From Actinopolyspora xinjiangensis (GTDB lineage Bacteria; Actinomycetota; Actinomycetes; Mycobacteriales; Pseudonocardiaceae), in assembly GCF_900104475.1 (NCBI RefSeq), contig NZ_FNJR01000007.1, positions 206,443 through 270,442 of the forward strand: a stretch of DNA of 64,000 bases, read 5' to 3'. Made by a program: the position numbers and the translations under genes. The notes beneath the pieces are model-generated. The model saw nothing but the letters and a program-made list of their open reading frames with translations. It did not search any database and had not been told where the DNA came from. This document shows positions 44,829 through 53,214 of the stretch, piece after piece (the first letter of the stretch is position 1; the number at the start of each line of letters is the position of its first letter).

Positions 44829-45437
44829 GTGGAAATCCGTCGACTGGGCATCAACGGTGCCGTGGAGTTCACCCCTCCGTCCTTCCCCGATCACCGGGGA
44901 CTGTTCGCGGCTCCTTTCCAGCAGGAGGCGTTCGCCGCGGAGCTCGGACACCGGCTGCCGGTAGCACAGCTCAACAACAGCGTGTCCCACCGGAACGTGG
45001 TTCGGGGCGTACACTTCGCGGACGTACCGCCGGGACAGGCCAAGTACGTCTACTGCCCACAGGGGAGCCTGCTCGACGTGGTGGTCGACGTGCGGGTGGG
45101 TTCGCCGACCTTCGGCCAGTGGGAGGCCGTACGACTGGATCCGGAGAGCTACAGGGGGTTGTACCTGGCTGAGGGGTTGGGGCACGCCTTCGCCGCGCTG
45201 TCCGACGACACGGTGATGATCTACCTCTGTTCGACGCCGTACAACCCTCCGGCCGAGCACGCGGTCGATCCTCTCGATCCCGAGCTCGACCTGCCGTGGC
45301 GCGACCTGGACGCGGAACCGGTGCTGTCCGAAAAGGACCGTTCAGCACCGTCGCTGGCCGAGGCGAGAACGGCCGGTCTCCTGCCCCAATACGAGGACTG
45401 CCTGGCCCACTACGAGCGGCTTCGCTCGGCTGGGTGA
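44829..45437 (+). CDS. dTDP-4-dehydrorhamnose 3,5-epimerase family protein
   Basis: The 202-residue cupin of the RmlC family has the conserved lines FPDHRGLFAAPF, NNSVSHRNVVRGVHFADVPP with the catalytic His, and GQAKYVYCPQGSLLDVVVDV. Next come AEGLGHAFAALSDD and YNPPAEHAVDPLDPELDLPW. It should epimerise a dTDP-4-keto-6-deoxy sugar, either for rhamnose or another deoxy-sugar. No other rml genes are nearby, so the pathway cannot be told from context. The GTG start matches a leaderless promoter. Confidence 0.88.
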   Translation: MEIRRLGINGAVEFTPPSFPDHRGLFAAPFQQEAFAAELGHRLPVAQLNNSVSHRNVVRGVHFADVPPGQAKYVYCPQGSLLDVVVDVRVGSPTFGQWEAVRLDPESYRGLYLAEGLGHAFAALSDDTVMIYLCSTPYNPPAEHAVDPLDPELDLPWRDLDAEPVLSEKDRSAPSLAEARTAGLLPQYEDCLAHYERLRSAG

Positions 45438-45607
45438 GCGCTCGCGACCGAGCCGGAACCGGCCCGTGCGACCGGGACGCCACAGGACACCGCAAACAGT
45501 TGTGACTCTCCGTGTTCGACCTGGCGTCCCGACGTCCGCTCCGTCGCTGACCGGAAAACCAGCCACCGCAACCGAAGCGAACGAGAACCGGAACCGAGAG
45601 CGGTCAC

Positions 45608-45922
45608 TCAGTGTATCCGCCCGGGACGGGGAACGAGCCGCCAGCGCAACACTCCCAGTACCTCCGCGGGACCGAGTTGCCGGGAATCGGTGGAGGCCGC
45701 CGCGTGGTCACCGGTGACGTGCCAGCCGCCCTCCGCCCGGCACACCGCACGCTTCACCGAGAGCTGCGCCGGCCTGGACGGCCACCTGACCAGCACGACG
45801 TCACCGGGGCTCGGCTCGGTGCGCAACCGCAGCAGCACGATGTCCCCGTCCCGCAGTGTGGGAGCCATCGAGGGCCCCCGCACCCGCAGCCTGCGCCAGC
45901 GCAGCCGACCGAGCGAACTCAC
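45608..45922 (-). CDS. sodX: Nickel-type superoxide dismutase maturation protease
   Basis: The 104-residue S24/S26-type peptidase has the nucleophile region RVRGPSMAPTLRDGDIVLLR (Ser in PSM). The lysine-containing strand is SRPAQLSVKRAV, and GGWHVTGDHAAASTDSRQLG follows. It removes the propeptide of Ni-SOD to expose the N-terminal histidine of the metal hook. It is divergent from sodN across 84 bp. The GTG at 45922 follows GGAGG at five bases; longer upstream frames are unsupported. No membrane anchor is seen, as for other SodX proteins. Confidence 0.88.
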   Translation of the reverse strand: MSSLGRLRWRRLRVRGPSMAPTLRDGDIVLLRLRTEPSPGDVVLVRWPSRPAQLSVKRAVCRAEGGWHVTGDHAAASTDSRQLGPAEVLGVLRWRLVPRPGRIH

Positions 45923-46006
45923 ACCTACCTCCGTAAGACAACGACGATCGTAACGGAGTAGGGTCGGCCCCGTCGGAGCATTCACTGTCACTTTCAGGGA
46001 GGAAGT

Positions 46007-46414
46007 ATGCGACTCCTGTCGCGGCTTCTCGGCCCGCGTCTGGAAGCCACTGCCCACTGCGACCTGCCGTGCGGCGTGTACGACCCGGCCCAGGCACGGA
46101 TCGAGGCCGAGTCCGTCAAGGCCATCCAGGAGAAGTACCAGAACAACGAGGACCCCGAGTTCCGCACTCGCGCGATCAACATCGCCGAGCAGCGCTCGGA
46201 GCTGGTCAAGCACCACCTGTGGGTACTGTGGACCGACTACTTCAAGCCTCCGCACTTCGAGAAGTACCCGCAGCTGCACGAGCTGGTGAACAAGGCCACC
46301 AAGGCAGCCGGGGCGGCGGGCACCAAGGGCTCGATGGACCCTGCCACCGGCCAGGAGCTGCTGGACTACATCGCCGAGATCGACAAGATCTTCTGGGAGA
46401 CCAAGAAGGGCTGA
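46007..46414 (+). CDS. sodN: Nickel superoxide dismutase
   Basis: The 135-residue precursor has a 16-residue propeptide (MRLLSRLLGPRLEATA) followed by the nickel hook HCDLPCGVYDPAQ. After cleavage His1, Cys2 and Cys6 bind nickel. The mature 119-residue four-helix protein has HHLWVLWTDYFKPPHFEKYP and ends DYIAEIDKIFWETKKG, matching actinomycete Ni-SOD. It detoxifies superoxide in the cytosol. The ATG follows GGAGG at four bases. A strong terminator lies just past the stop. Its partner sodX is transcribed away from the same intergenic region. Confidence 0.97.
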   Translation: MRLLSRLLGPRLEATAHCDLPCGVYDPAQARIEAESVKAIQEKYQNNEDPEFRTRAINIAEQRSELVKHHLWVLWTDYFKPPHFEKYPQLHELVNKATKAAGAAGTKGSMDPATGQELLDYIAEIDKIFWETKKG

Positions 46415-47007
46415 GCGCCCGATAGGTCCTCGTACGGCGTCGGTCGACGGCGAACGCCCTCGACCGGCGTCGTTTTTCATCTCCTGACGGTGTTTCGCCC
46501 TCCACCATTGGACGCCACCGGAACCGCCCGATGTGTACGAGGTATCCGAACCGAGGAACGGCGGAAGGCTCCGCACGTGGACGAGTGAATTCGTGAAACC
46601 CCTGGTTCCTTGAAAAGGCCGGTGGGCGATTCGTTTTCCACTCCCGACGGTACAGCGCGAGCTCATCGGGGCGCCCGCAAGCCGCCCGCCCCGGGCTGCC
46701 ACCGCGCACTACGTCTCCTTCGAACGAGCAGGTGCCTACCGGGAACGTGTCTCCGGGAGGGACGGAGTCGCGAGGTTCGCCGGTAGGGCGGACTCGCCGC
46801 GAACCTCGTCGTGCGCGGCCGAATCGAACGGACCCGGGAGCCGCTCGCACACCTGAACATCGGTATGGCGCGGCGGCTGTCCGTACGACGCTCGGAGCCG
46901 AGCGGAATTCGGATCCGCAGCGCTCGTAAATCGGTTGAGCCGGGCAACCCGCACTGTGAGTATCTCTTCCGAATGTTTCCACCCGCATTACCGAAACGGA
47001 AACCGTC
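46415..47007. other. Intergenic, 593 bp
   Basis: After the sodN terminator there is about 530 bp with somewhat lower GC and no supported gene in either direction. Short plus-strand ORFs here lack family features and start sites. The 47008 acetyltransferase promoter must lie within it. Confidence 0.4.
46435..46477 (+). terminator. Intrinsic terminator of sodN
   Basis: CGGCGTCGGTCGA pairs along its whole length with TCGACCGGCGTCG (13 pairs, two of them G-U) across a 12-nt loop and is followed by TTTTT. It is one of the few classical terminators with a T run in this window. Confidence 0.85.
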
Positions 47008-47511
47008 ATGAGCGTGGAGATTCGAAAGGCCGAGCGCGGCGAGGAACAACGACTGACGTGGATCCAGCGGCAAGCGTGGTCCCCGGAGACGAGCCCGGCA
47101 CCACCCCGGCCGTCCGGGGAGTCGATCTTCGACGGGCACGTCGAGGCGGGCAATGTACTGGTCGCCGATGCGAGCGGTCTCGCGGTGGGATTCTCGAAAC
47201 TCGTCCCGCTGACCACCTCCTCTCCCCGGCTCGCCGGTACCGGCGACCACGTGCAACAGCTCCACGGCCTCTCGGTGCTGCCCGATCACCGGGGTCGAGG
47301 CATCGCGCGGATGATGCTGGCGGCCGTGCGCGCCGAATCGCTGCGGCGCGGTGCCACCCGCGTCACGCTGCGCGTACTGGGTACCAACCAGCGTGCGATG
47401 CGGCTGTACCGCGCCGCTGGTTACGAGGTCGAGGGCAGGCTGCGCGGCGAGTTCCGCATCGGGGACCGGTTCGTCGACGAGGTGCTGATGGCGCTGGAAC
47501 TGTCCTCGTGA
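47008..47511 (+). CDS. GNAT-family N-acetyltransferase
   Basis: The 167-residue protein has the acetyl-CoA binding motif HGLSVLPDHRGRGIARMMLA (R-G-R-G-I-A loop). The C-terminal motif LRVLGTNQRAMRLYRAAGYE is typical of GNAT enzymes acting on amines or N-termini. The substrate is unknown. The ATG has only a weak ribosome-binding site (GGAAACC). It is followed within 81 bp by a second GNAT gene of another subfamily. Confidence 0.88.
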   Translation: MSVEIRKAERGEEQRLTWIQRQAWSPETSPAPPRPSGESIFDGHVEAGNVLVADASGLAVGFSKLVPLTTSSPRLAGTGDHVQQLHGLSVLPDHRGRGIARMMLAAVRAESLRRGATRVTLRVLGTNQRAMRLYRAAGYEVEGRLRGEFRIGDRFVDEVLMALELSS

Positions 47512-47580
47512 TCTCCTTCGAGGCGTACTCCACGAGAACGTCACGACACCGAGAAGATGATCACGTGAGCACGATTCGGT

Positions 47581-47586
47581 TAACCT
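47581..47586 (+). promoter_or_regulatory. -10 element for a leaderless mRNA
   Basis: TAACCT stands exactly 6 nt before the GTG at 47593, with no ribosome-binding site. It is identical in sequence and spacing to the one at 7379. Confidence 0.5.
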
Positions 47587-47592
47587 GAACGG

Positions 47593-48087
47593 GTGCTGGA
47601 TCACGCTGGGAGCAACGGAGTACGACGAGTCACCGAAGCGGACGTGCCCACCGTGGTGCGGCTGGTGCACGAACTCGCCGAGTACGAGAAGGCACCCGAG
47701 CAGTGCGAGCTGACCACCGAACAGCTGCGCCGGGCACTGTTCGGGCCCTCCCCCGCGCTGTACGGGCACGTGGCCGAGCTCGACGGTCGGGTCGTGGGGT
47801 TCGCGCTGTGGTTTCTCAACTTCTCCACCTGGCGCGGCACCCACGGCATCTACCTGGAGGACCTCTACGTCGAGCCCCGGCACCGACGCCACGGGCTGGG
47901 GCGGGCGCTGCTCGCGGAGCTCGCGCGGGAGTGCGTCGAGCGGGGATACGCCCGACTGGAGTGGTGGGTGCTGAACTGGAACGAACAGGCGATCGGCTTC
48001 TACGAGTCCATCGGCGCGATCCCGATGGACGAGTGGACCGTCTTCAGGTTGACCGACGACGCACTCGGACGAATGGCCCACGGTTGA
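47593..48087 (+). CDS. GNAT-family diamine/thialysine acetyltransferase-like protein
   Basis: The 164-residue protein resembles SAT1-type (spermidine/spermine or thialysine) acetyltransferases. FLNFSTWRGTHGIYLEDLYV, EPRHRRHGLGRALLAELARE and RLEWWVLNWNEQAIGFYESI carry the family acetyl-CoA and catalytic regions. It could modify a polyamine or an amino-acid analogue. The BpsA-like gene 8 kb to the left is also polyamine-related, but no operon connects them. The GTG start fits a leaderless transcript. Confidence 0.85.
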   Translation: MLDHAGSNGVRRVTEADVPTVVRLVHELAEYEKAPEQCELTTEQLRRALFGPSPALYGHVAELDGRVVGFALWFLNFSTWRGTHGIYLEDLYVEPRHRRHGLGRALLAELARECVERGYARLEWWVLNWNEQAIGFYESIGAIPMDEWTVFRLTDDALGRMAHG

Positions 48088-48158
48088 CGGATTTCCCACG
48101 GGCGACAGCACGGTAATCTGCGAAAACAACACGCACCACACCAGCGCGAGGTGTCACC

Positions 48159-48491
48159 ATGCCCACTCGCCCGATCAGCAGGTACTTCAACTACGGGCTC
48201 ACTTTTCGCTGGGCACAAGGCGATCGGGAAATCGCGGTCAAACGGGGCTACGTCGTGGAGGGCAACCCGTTCATCGAGGTCGCCCGCCCGAAGCACTTCA
48301 CGATCGCGGACCGGCCCAACGAGGACCCGGCCCGGGACCGCGAGACCTGGATAGCGGCGATCCCGGCCAACCCCTCGGACTGGGACAAGCCGGGCTCGCT
48401 GGCACGCCTGGCCGAGAGCTGGGCGGCGGCCAATCCGCGCAGCCTGCCCGCGGAGAACCGTACCGAGGGAGGGACGAGTCAACGGCGCTGA
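48159..48491 (+). CDS. Uncharacterised 110-residue protein
   Basis: The start is ATG 48159 after GCGAGGTG. The sequence begins MPTRPISRYFNYGLTFRWAQ and contains VVEGNPFIEVARPKHFTIAD and WIAAIPANPSDWDKPGSLAR. The composition is hydrophilic with many aromatic residues and no membrane segment or known motif. It is 71 bp downstream of the SAT1-like gene in the same direction, so co-transcription is possible. The reading frame has normal third-position G/C bias and is likely a real gene. No function can be assigned. Confidence 0.6.
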   Translation: MPTRPISRYFNYGLTFRWAQGDREIAVKRGYVVEGNPFIEVARPKHFTIADRPNEDPARDRETWIAAIPANPSDWDKPGSLARLAESWAAANPRSLPAENRTEGGTSQRR

Positions 48492-48612
48492 GACACGGCT
48501 GGGCACGCCCGTCCCGCCGCGCGTCCGGTCAGTTCGGAGCAGCGCGCTGGGTGCGCTCACACTCCGACGGGGAAGGAATCCCGGTCCGTGACCGAAGCCG
48601 GGGTCACTCGGG

Positions 48613-49053
48613 TCACCCCTGGCGGTCTCCCCGCTCCGCGTCGGGAGCGGCGCTGGAACGCAGCCACCAGTCCCTGCCGGCACGGTTGAACAGGCACCAC
48701 AGCACGAACACGGCGGGCACGGCGAAGGCGAAGGCCGTCAGCGGGCTGTCCGAGGGCCCCATCGCGTACCAGGAGACGCCGAGCAGCAGCAGCTGTAGCA
48801 GCAGTACCGGAGTGCGGGCCCAGTGCTTGCTCCGCAGCAACCCGATCCCCGCGACGAGCACACCGAGGGAGATGAGCCCGAAGTAGCCCGCTTCACCGTA
48901 GGTGGAAGTGCGGGTGAGCGAACCCACCGACCCCAGATCGGCCTGGCTCGCCCGCACCAGCAGGGCTACGACGAACGCGATACCGGCAACCGCCTGCAAC
49001 ACGGTCACCACGCCTGCCAGGCGCACTGTGCGGGGGGCTGTCGCTGCCGACAC
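48613..49053 (-). CDS. Four-span membrane protein
   Basis: The 146-residue protein has four predicted spans: LAGVVTVLQAVAGIAFVVAL, YFGLISLGVLVAGIGLL, VLLLQLLLLGVSWYAMG and LTAFAFAVPAVFVLWCLF. A charged C-terminal tail follows. The GTG at 49053 has AGGAAAGAGG five bases before it; the longer frame to 49149 is unsupported. It resembles generic actinomycete conserved membrane proteins. The function is unknown. Confidence 0.75.
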   Translation of the reverse strand: MSAATAPRTVRLAGVVTVLQAVAGIAFVVALLVRASQADLGSVGSLTRTSTYGEAGYFGLISLGVLVAGIGLLRSKHWARTPVLLLQLLLLGVSWYAMGPSDSPLTAFAFAVPAVFVLWCLFNRAGRDWWLRSSAAPDAERGDRQG

Positions 49054-49388
49054 GGGGGCCTCTTTCCTGGGGAACGCGTCCACGGTCACGCCCCGGGGGC
49101 TCGCACGGGCGATCCCCGTCGGCTCGAACGGCTCCGTCCCGACCCCCACGGCACGAAAGCCCCGACGGCTCTACGGGCGAAAACCCGGGAAGGGATGCTC
49201 CGGCCGCTCGCACGCGGGCCCCTGGGCGACGGTTTCGAGGGTAAACCACCCGTCGCTCGTGACGGTCCTCCACCGGGCGCGGGCGGAGGGGCCGGGAGAC
49301 CCGTCCGCGCGAGCGGCTGGTTTCCGGGGGGGGGGCATCGGGGCCGGTGGTGCTGAACACTTCCCCGGAGACTGACTAGGCTACGGGT
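49054..49388. other. Intergenic, 335 bp, with a run of ten G
   Basis: It contains an uninterrupted G10 tract at 49326-49335 and the -10 element for the next gene. No coding frame is supported. Confidence 0.5.
49377..49382 (+). promoter_or_regulatory. -10 element for a leaderless mRNA
   Basis: TAGGCT stands exactly 6 nt before the GTG at 49389, with TGAACA 17 nt upstream as a possible -35 box. There is no ribosome-binding site. Confidence 0.6.
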
Positions 49389-50315
49389 GTGCGCGCCGTT
49401 CTCGTAGTCAACCCGGAGGCGACCTCGACCAGTGCCGCGGGCAGGGACGTGTTGGCACACGCCCTGGCCAGCGAGGTCAAACTCGACTTGGTGGAGACCC
49501 GTTACCGTGGTCACGCGGCCGACACGGCCGCACGCGCCACTCTCGACGGGGCCGAGTTGATCGTGGTGCACGGCGGTGACGGCACCGTCAACGAAGTCGT
49601 GAACGGGATGCTGCGCACGGAGCCGGCGACCGTGGCGGAACGTCCCTGCCTGGCGGTCATCCCCGGTGGCTTGGCCAACGTCTTCGCCGGAGCACTGGGC
49701 GTACCCCGGGATCCGCTGGAGGCGACCCACGGGCTGTTGCGCGCCCTGGACGAGCAGCGCGGCCGCTGGATCGGACTCGGCAGGGCGGACGACCGCTGGT
49801 TCACCTTCAACGCGGGGGTGGGGATAGACGCCGACGTGGTGGCCGAGGTGGAGCGGCTGCGCGGCAAGGGTCGCCGGGTGACGCCGTGGTTGTACACCGG
49901 CGCCGCGACGCGCTGCTACCTGAACGGTGTCCGCCACAAACCACTACTCACCGTGCAGGCCGATGACGAACCTCCCGTGACCGCGTTACACGCGGCCATG
50001 ATCTCCAACGCGGACCCTTGGACCTACCTGGGCCGCAGACCGGTGCACACCAACCCCGAGACCAGCTTCGAAACGGGTATCGGCGTGTTCGCACTGGGCA
50101 GCATGCTCCCTCACTCTGTGTTACGACATGTAGTGCAGATGCTCAGCGATAGAGCTAAACCACACGGAAAAACCCTTTTTAGGCGTGCGAACATCAGCAG
50201 GTTGCGAGTAACCTGTGAGCGGCCGCTGCGAGTACAGGTCGACGGCGACTCCCTCGGCGAGCTTTCAGTGATCGATTTCGAATCGGTCCCGAAGGCTCTT
50301 TACGTCGTCGGATAA
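49389..50315 (+). CDS. Diacylglycerol kinase-family lipid kinase
   Basis: The 308-residue DAGK-catalytic-domain protein has the nucleotide-binding motif HGGDGTVNEVVNGML (about 61-75), IPGGLANVFAGALGVP, and the second motif FNAGVGIDADVV. The C-terminal half (LRVTCERPLRVQVDGDSLGE) is the beta-rich domain of the family. Members phosphorylate diacylglycerol, sphingoid-like or isoprenoid alcohol substrates at the membrane. It lies immediately before whiB1, the same relation I recall for M. tuberculosis Rv3218-Rv3219. Confidence 0.9.
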   Translation: MRAVLVVNPEATSTSAAGRDVLAHALASEVKLDLVETRYRGHAADTAARATLDGAELIVVHGGDGTVNEVVNGMLRTEPATVAERPCLAVIPGGLANVFAGALGVPRDPLEATHGLLRALDEQRGRWIGLGRADDRWFTFNAGVGIDADVVAEVERLRGKGRRVTPWLYTGAATRCYLNGVRHKPLLTVQADDEPPVTALHAAMISNADPWTYLGRRPVHTNPETSFETGIGVFALGSMLPHSVLRHVVQMLSDRAKPHGKTLFRRANISRLRVTCERPLRVQVDGDSLGELSVIDFESVPKALYVVG

Positions 50316-50433
50316 CTTGCCGCAGCGGAAACACCACACAGGGTCGGCCACACCGCCTCCGGTGGTCACCTACCCCAGGTCAAGATCTGTCGATCTTCCG
50401 GGTGAGCTCACTCACTCGGGTGCGATCGTCCCC

Positions 50434-50439
50434 TTGACA
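50434..50439 (+). promoter_or_regulatory. Candidate -35 box of whiB1
   Basis: TTGACA is a perfect consensus -35 hexamer, 117 bp before the whiB1 start. AAGCAT at 16-bp spacing is a weak -10 and lies inside the first CRP-like site, so binding there would affect initiation. Confidence 0.45.
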
Positions 50440-50451
50440 TTACGCGAGTTC

Positions 50452-50465
50452 GTGAAAGCATTCAC
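50452..50465 (+). promoter_or_regulatory. CRP-type binding site 1 upstream of whiB1
   Basis: GTGA-AAGCAT-TCAC is a perfect half-site palindrome with 6-nt spacing, matching the cAMP receptor protein consensus. It is repeated exactly 29 bp downstream. Confidence 0.6.
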
Positions 50466-50480
50466 AAGCGCACGGACTCC

Positions 50481-50494
50481 GTGAAAGCATTCAC
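50481..50494 (+). promoter_or_regulatory. CRP-type binding site 2 upstream of whiB1
   Basis: A second copy of GTGA-AAGCAT-TCAC, identical including its flanks (CGTGAAAGCATTCACAA versus site 1). It ends 56 bp before the whiB1 ATG. Two CRP sites upstream of whiB1 are also reported in M. tuberculosis (from memory). Confidence 0.6.
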
Positions 50495-50550
50495 AAACAC
50501 CCCGAACCAACGACTGGCGCGCATTGGCGTGCCTAGCGAGGAGCGAAACG

Positions 50551-50808
50551 ATGGACTGGCGCGACCGTGCGGTTTGCCGTGACGAGGACCCCGAACTGTT
50601 CTTCCCCGTCGGGAACAGCGGTCCTGCCCTGCTGCAGATCGCCGAGGCTAAGGCTGTTTGCCGTCGTTGCCCCGTTACTTCCGAGTGCCTCGCGTGGGCG
50701 CTGGAGACCGGCCAGGACGCAGGCGTATGGGGCGGTATGAGCGAGGACGAGCGTCGCGCGCTCAAGCGCCGCAACTCCCGCACGCGTACCCGCACCACCA
50801 ACGCCTGA
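50551..50808 (+). CDS. whiB1: WhiB1-type iron-sulfur transcription factor
   Basis: The 85-residue protein has the four cluster cysteines at positions 9, 37, 40 and 46 (AVCRDEDPE, AVCRRCPVTSEC), the positions I recall for M. tuberculosis WhiB1. The GVWGGMSEDERR turn follows, and the basic C-terminus (RRNSRTRTRTTNA) binds DNA. WhiB1 carries an NO-sensitive 4Fe-4S cluster, binds region 4 of the principal sigma factor and is essential in mycobacteria. The ATG follows GAGGAG at seven bases. Two CRP-like sites upstream suggest cAMP control. Confidence 0.95.
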   Translation: MDWRDRAVCRDEDPELFFPVGNSGPALLQIAEAKAVCRRCPVTSECLAWALETGQDAGVWGGMSEDERRALKRRNSRTRTRTTNA

Positions 50809-51059
50809 GCGACCGAGAGACCCCTCCCGACGGAAATCCGTGAGCGGAGACGGGCCAGCCCCGTACGGAATTCCGCGGGAACGTCGAATCGGACGCTCGG
50901 CGGCCGTGACCCCGCAACAACCGCACAACACCATCGGTCGATCCGCGTCGATGTCGGTCGCGAACGCGATCATCGCGTTCCACAGGGGGGCCGACAGGAT
51001 CGATCGGAGCACCCTCCCCCGGTGTGCACCCGCTATCGACGCGCCCCAGCCGCGGCGAA

Positions 51060-52553
51060 TCAACGACGGTACTTCAACGGAACTCGCAGCACCGCCTCGG
51101 TACCCCGTTGGTCACGCCCGCGCAAACTCAACGACCCCCGGAGCTCGGACTCCACGAGGGTCCGCACGATCTGCAGGCCGAGACGTTCGGCGTGCTCGAG
51201 GGAGAAGTCCTTCGGCAGGCCCTGACCATCGTCGGAGATCACCGCGTCCAGCCAGCGCGCCGAACGCTCCGCCTGTACCACGACCTCACCACCCTCGCCC
51301 TCGGCGAAGGCGTGCTCCAGAGCGTTCTGGACCAGCTCGGTCAACACCATCACCAGCGGAGTCGCCAGTTCGGCGGCGACCACGCCGAAGCGCCCCTGCC
51401 TGCGCACGTTCACCCCGGCACCCGCGCTGGCCAGGTCACTCATCATCGGGATGACCCTGTCGACGACGTCGTCGAGGTCCACCCGTTCGTCGACCGACAT
51501 CGACAACGTCTCGTGCACCAGAGCGATCGAGGTCACCCGGCGCACCGATTCGTCCAGCGCCTGCTTCGCCGTGTTGTTGCCCGTCCGCCGGGACTGCAAC
51601 CGCAGCAGCGCCGCCACCGTCTGCAGGTTGTTCTTGACCCGATGATGGATCTCCCGGATCGTGGCGTCCTTGGAGAGCAGGGCCCGATCCCTGCGCTTGA
51701 CCTCGGTGACGTCCCGAACCAGCACCAGCGCCCCCGCCGCCTGACCACGTGGCTGCAGCGGCAGCGCCCGGAAGAGCACCGTGGCACCGCGGGCCTCGGC
51801 CTCGATCCGCATGCCGGGTTGGCCGTCCAGCGCCTGCCGGATCCGCTGCGAAACCTCGTCGGCGTCGAACGGGTCGGACAGCAGGGAACGGGTCAACGGC
51901 GCCAACTGCCCCCCGACGAGGTCGGCCGCGTGCCCCATCCTGTGATAGGCCGACAACGCGTTGGGACTGGCGAACACCACCGTTCCCGCACTGTCCAGCC
52001 GGATCAGCCCGTCCCCCACCCTGGGGCTGGTGTGTACGTCGGGGGAAGGCTCGGCGGTGGGAAAACTGCCGTCGGCGATCATCTGGCAGAGATCGGCGGC
52101 GCTGCCCAGGTACGAGATCTCCAACGGGCTCGGCACGCGCGGCACCGCCAGGTTGGTGTCCCTGCTCAGCACCGCGACCACGGAATTCTCCAGCCGCACC
52201 GGGATGGTCTCCCGCCGGACGGGCACCCCCATGTGCCACCGGGGGTCCTCCTCCCGACAGATGCGCTTCTCCCGCACGGCCCGCCGCAACTGCGGGTGAT
52301 CGGGTGGGGTCACCTCCGTTCCCACCAGATCCTCCGAGTGGGCCGTCGGCGCCGTCGTGGGGCGGGCCTGGGCGACGCAGAGGAAGCGGTTGTCGCCCGC
52401 GGGATCCTCCTCACCGACCGGTACCCACAACAGGAAGTCGGCGAAGGACAGGTCGGAAAGCAGCTGCCATTCCGCCACCACGAGCTGGAGATGATCGGCC
52501 GTCGTCCCCGACAGACCGGTGTGTTCGGCCAACAGATCACTGAGAGTGGACAC
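51060..52553 (-). CDS. pdtaS: Sensor histidine kinase, PdtaS type
   Basis: The 497-residue soluble histidine kinase has an N-terminal GAF-like domain (about 1-150) and a PAS-like domain (about 180-280). HisKA_2 follows with the phospho-acceptor in EIHHRVKNNLQTVAALLRLQ (His about 301). The ATPase domain has ELVQNALEHAF (N box), DDGQGLPKDF and GLQIVRTL. It has no membrane spans. In mycobacteria PdtaS phosphorylates the RNA-binding antiterminator PdtaR and responds to NO and copper; PdtaR is not in this window. The GTG at 52553 is supported by GGAAGGG. It faces whiB1 tail-to-tail. Confidence 0.93.
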   Translation of the reverse strand: MSTLSDLLAEHTGLSGTTADHLQLVVAEWQLLSDLSFADFLLWVPVGEEDPAGDNRFLCVAQARPTTAPTAHSEDLVGTEVTPPDHPQLRRAVREKRICREEDPRWHMGVPVRRETIPVRLENSVVAVLSRDTNLAVPRVPSPLEISYLGSAADLCQMIADGSFPTAEPSPDVHTSPRVGDGLIRLDSAGTVVFASPNALSAYHRMGHAADLVGGQLAPLTRSLLSDPFDADEVSQRIRQALDGQPGMRIEAEARGATVLFRALPLQPRGQAAGALVLVRDVTEVKRRDRALLSKDATIREIHHRVKNNLQTVAALLRLQSRRTGNNTAKQALDESVRRVTSIALVHETLSMSVDERVDLDDVVDRVIPMMSDLASAGAGVNVRRQGRFGVVAAELATPLVMVLTELVQNALEHAFAEGEGGEVVVQAERSARWLDAVISDDGQGLPKDFSLEHAERLGLQIVRTLVESELRGSLSLRGRDQRGTEAVLRVPLKYRR

Positions 52554-52703
52554 GATCAGCCCTTCCGACCGAACTCGCAACGAAAGCCCGGCACGCCGCC
52601 TCGACGAAGCGGTGCCGCTCACCACGAACACGGTGCCCGTCCACCACCACGCCTCGGACTCGGCCGAACGGGCCCCTCGACAACCGGTGCGAAAGCGGCC
52701 CGT

Positions 52704-52928
52704 TCAGTTCGGGTTCTCGATCACGGCCAGCAGGTCCCCCTCCCGAACCACGTCGCCCGGGCCCACCGCGATCCGGTGGACGCGCCCCGGCCGCTCGGTC
52801 AGCACCGGGATCTCCATCTTCATCGACTCCAGCATGACCACCGAGTCCCCGTTGCCCACCTGGTCACCCACGGCCACGTCAACCGTCATGACATTGGCCA
52901 CCATCTCGGCGCGAATCTCGTGTGCCAC
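52704..52928 (-). CDS. Biotin/lipoyl attachment protein
   Basis: The 74-residue single biotinyl domain has the modification site ESMKMEIPV, with the biotinylated lysine at position 37. It begins MAHEIRAEMVANVMTVDVAV and ends DLLAVIENPN. It corresponds to the small biotinylated protein of mycobacteria (TB7.3, Rv3221c), which sits at the same place beside pdtaS. No carboxylase subunit is nearby. It may act as a free carrier or have another role. Confidence 0.92.
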   Translation of the reverse strand: MAHEIRAEMVANVMTVDVAVGDQVGNGDSVVMLESMKMEIPVLTERPGRVHRIAVGPGDVVREGDLLAVIENPN

Positions 52929-53068
52929 CAGTTACCGCTCCTCTTCCGGACCCCGTCCGACTGACGCTCGACCTCCAGGAAACCACGCGGGCAACCGCCC
53001 ACGAACAGCAGGTCACCGCGCATGTCAGACTGTGGGGGGTCGAATTCGAGTCGGATTAGGAGTACTCA

Positions 53069-53149
53069 ATGGCCAAGCGGGCCCGCAAGAAGAAGGCCGC
53101 GCGCAAGAACAACGCCAATCACGGCAAGCGTCCGCTGCGCGGCAAGTGA
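53069..53149 (+). CDS. 50S ribosomal protein bL37
   Basis: This 26-residue protein reads MAKRARKKKAARKNNANHGK followed by RPLRGK. Its pattern (MAKR-RKK, then ANHGKRP) is that of bL37, the very small basic protein seen in mycobacterial 50S subunits. The ATG at 53069 follows AGGAG at six bases, and a strong 18-bp hairpin terminates it. It lies between the biotinyl protein gene and rshA on the opposite strand. Confidence 0.85.
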   Translation: MAKRARKKKAARKNNANHGKRPLRGK

Positions 53150-53214
53150 GGGTTTTCGCGGACCGTGCGGCTCGTTCGCGCCACCGCGGCAACACGCCGC
53201 GTCCGCACCCGAAC

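Noticed and set aside
48159..48491. Assigning the 110-residue protein to a toxin or phage family
   Set aside because: No motif supports it. Its position after an acetyltransferase gene gives no functional link, so it is left as uncharacterised.
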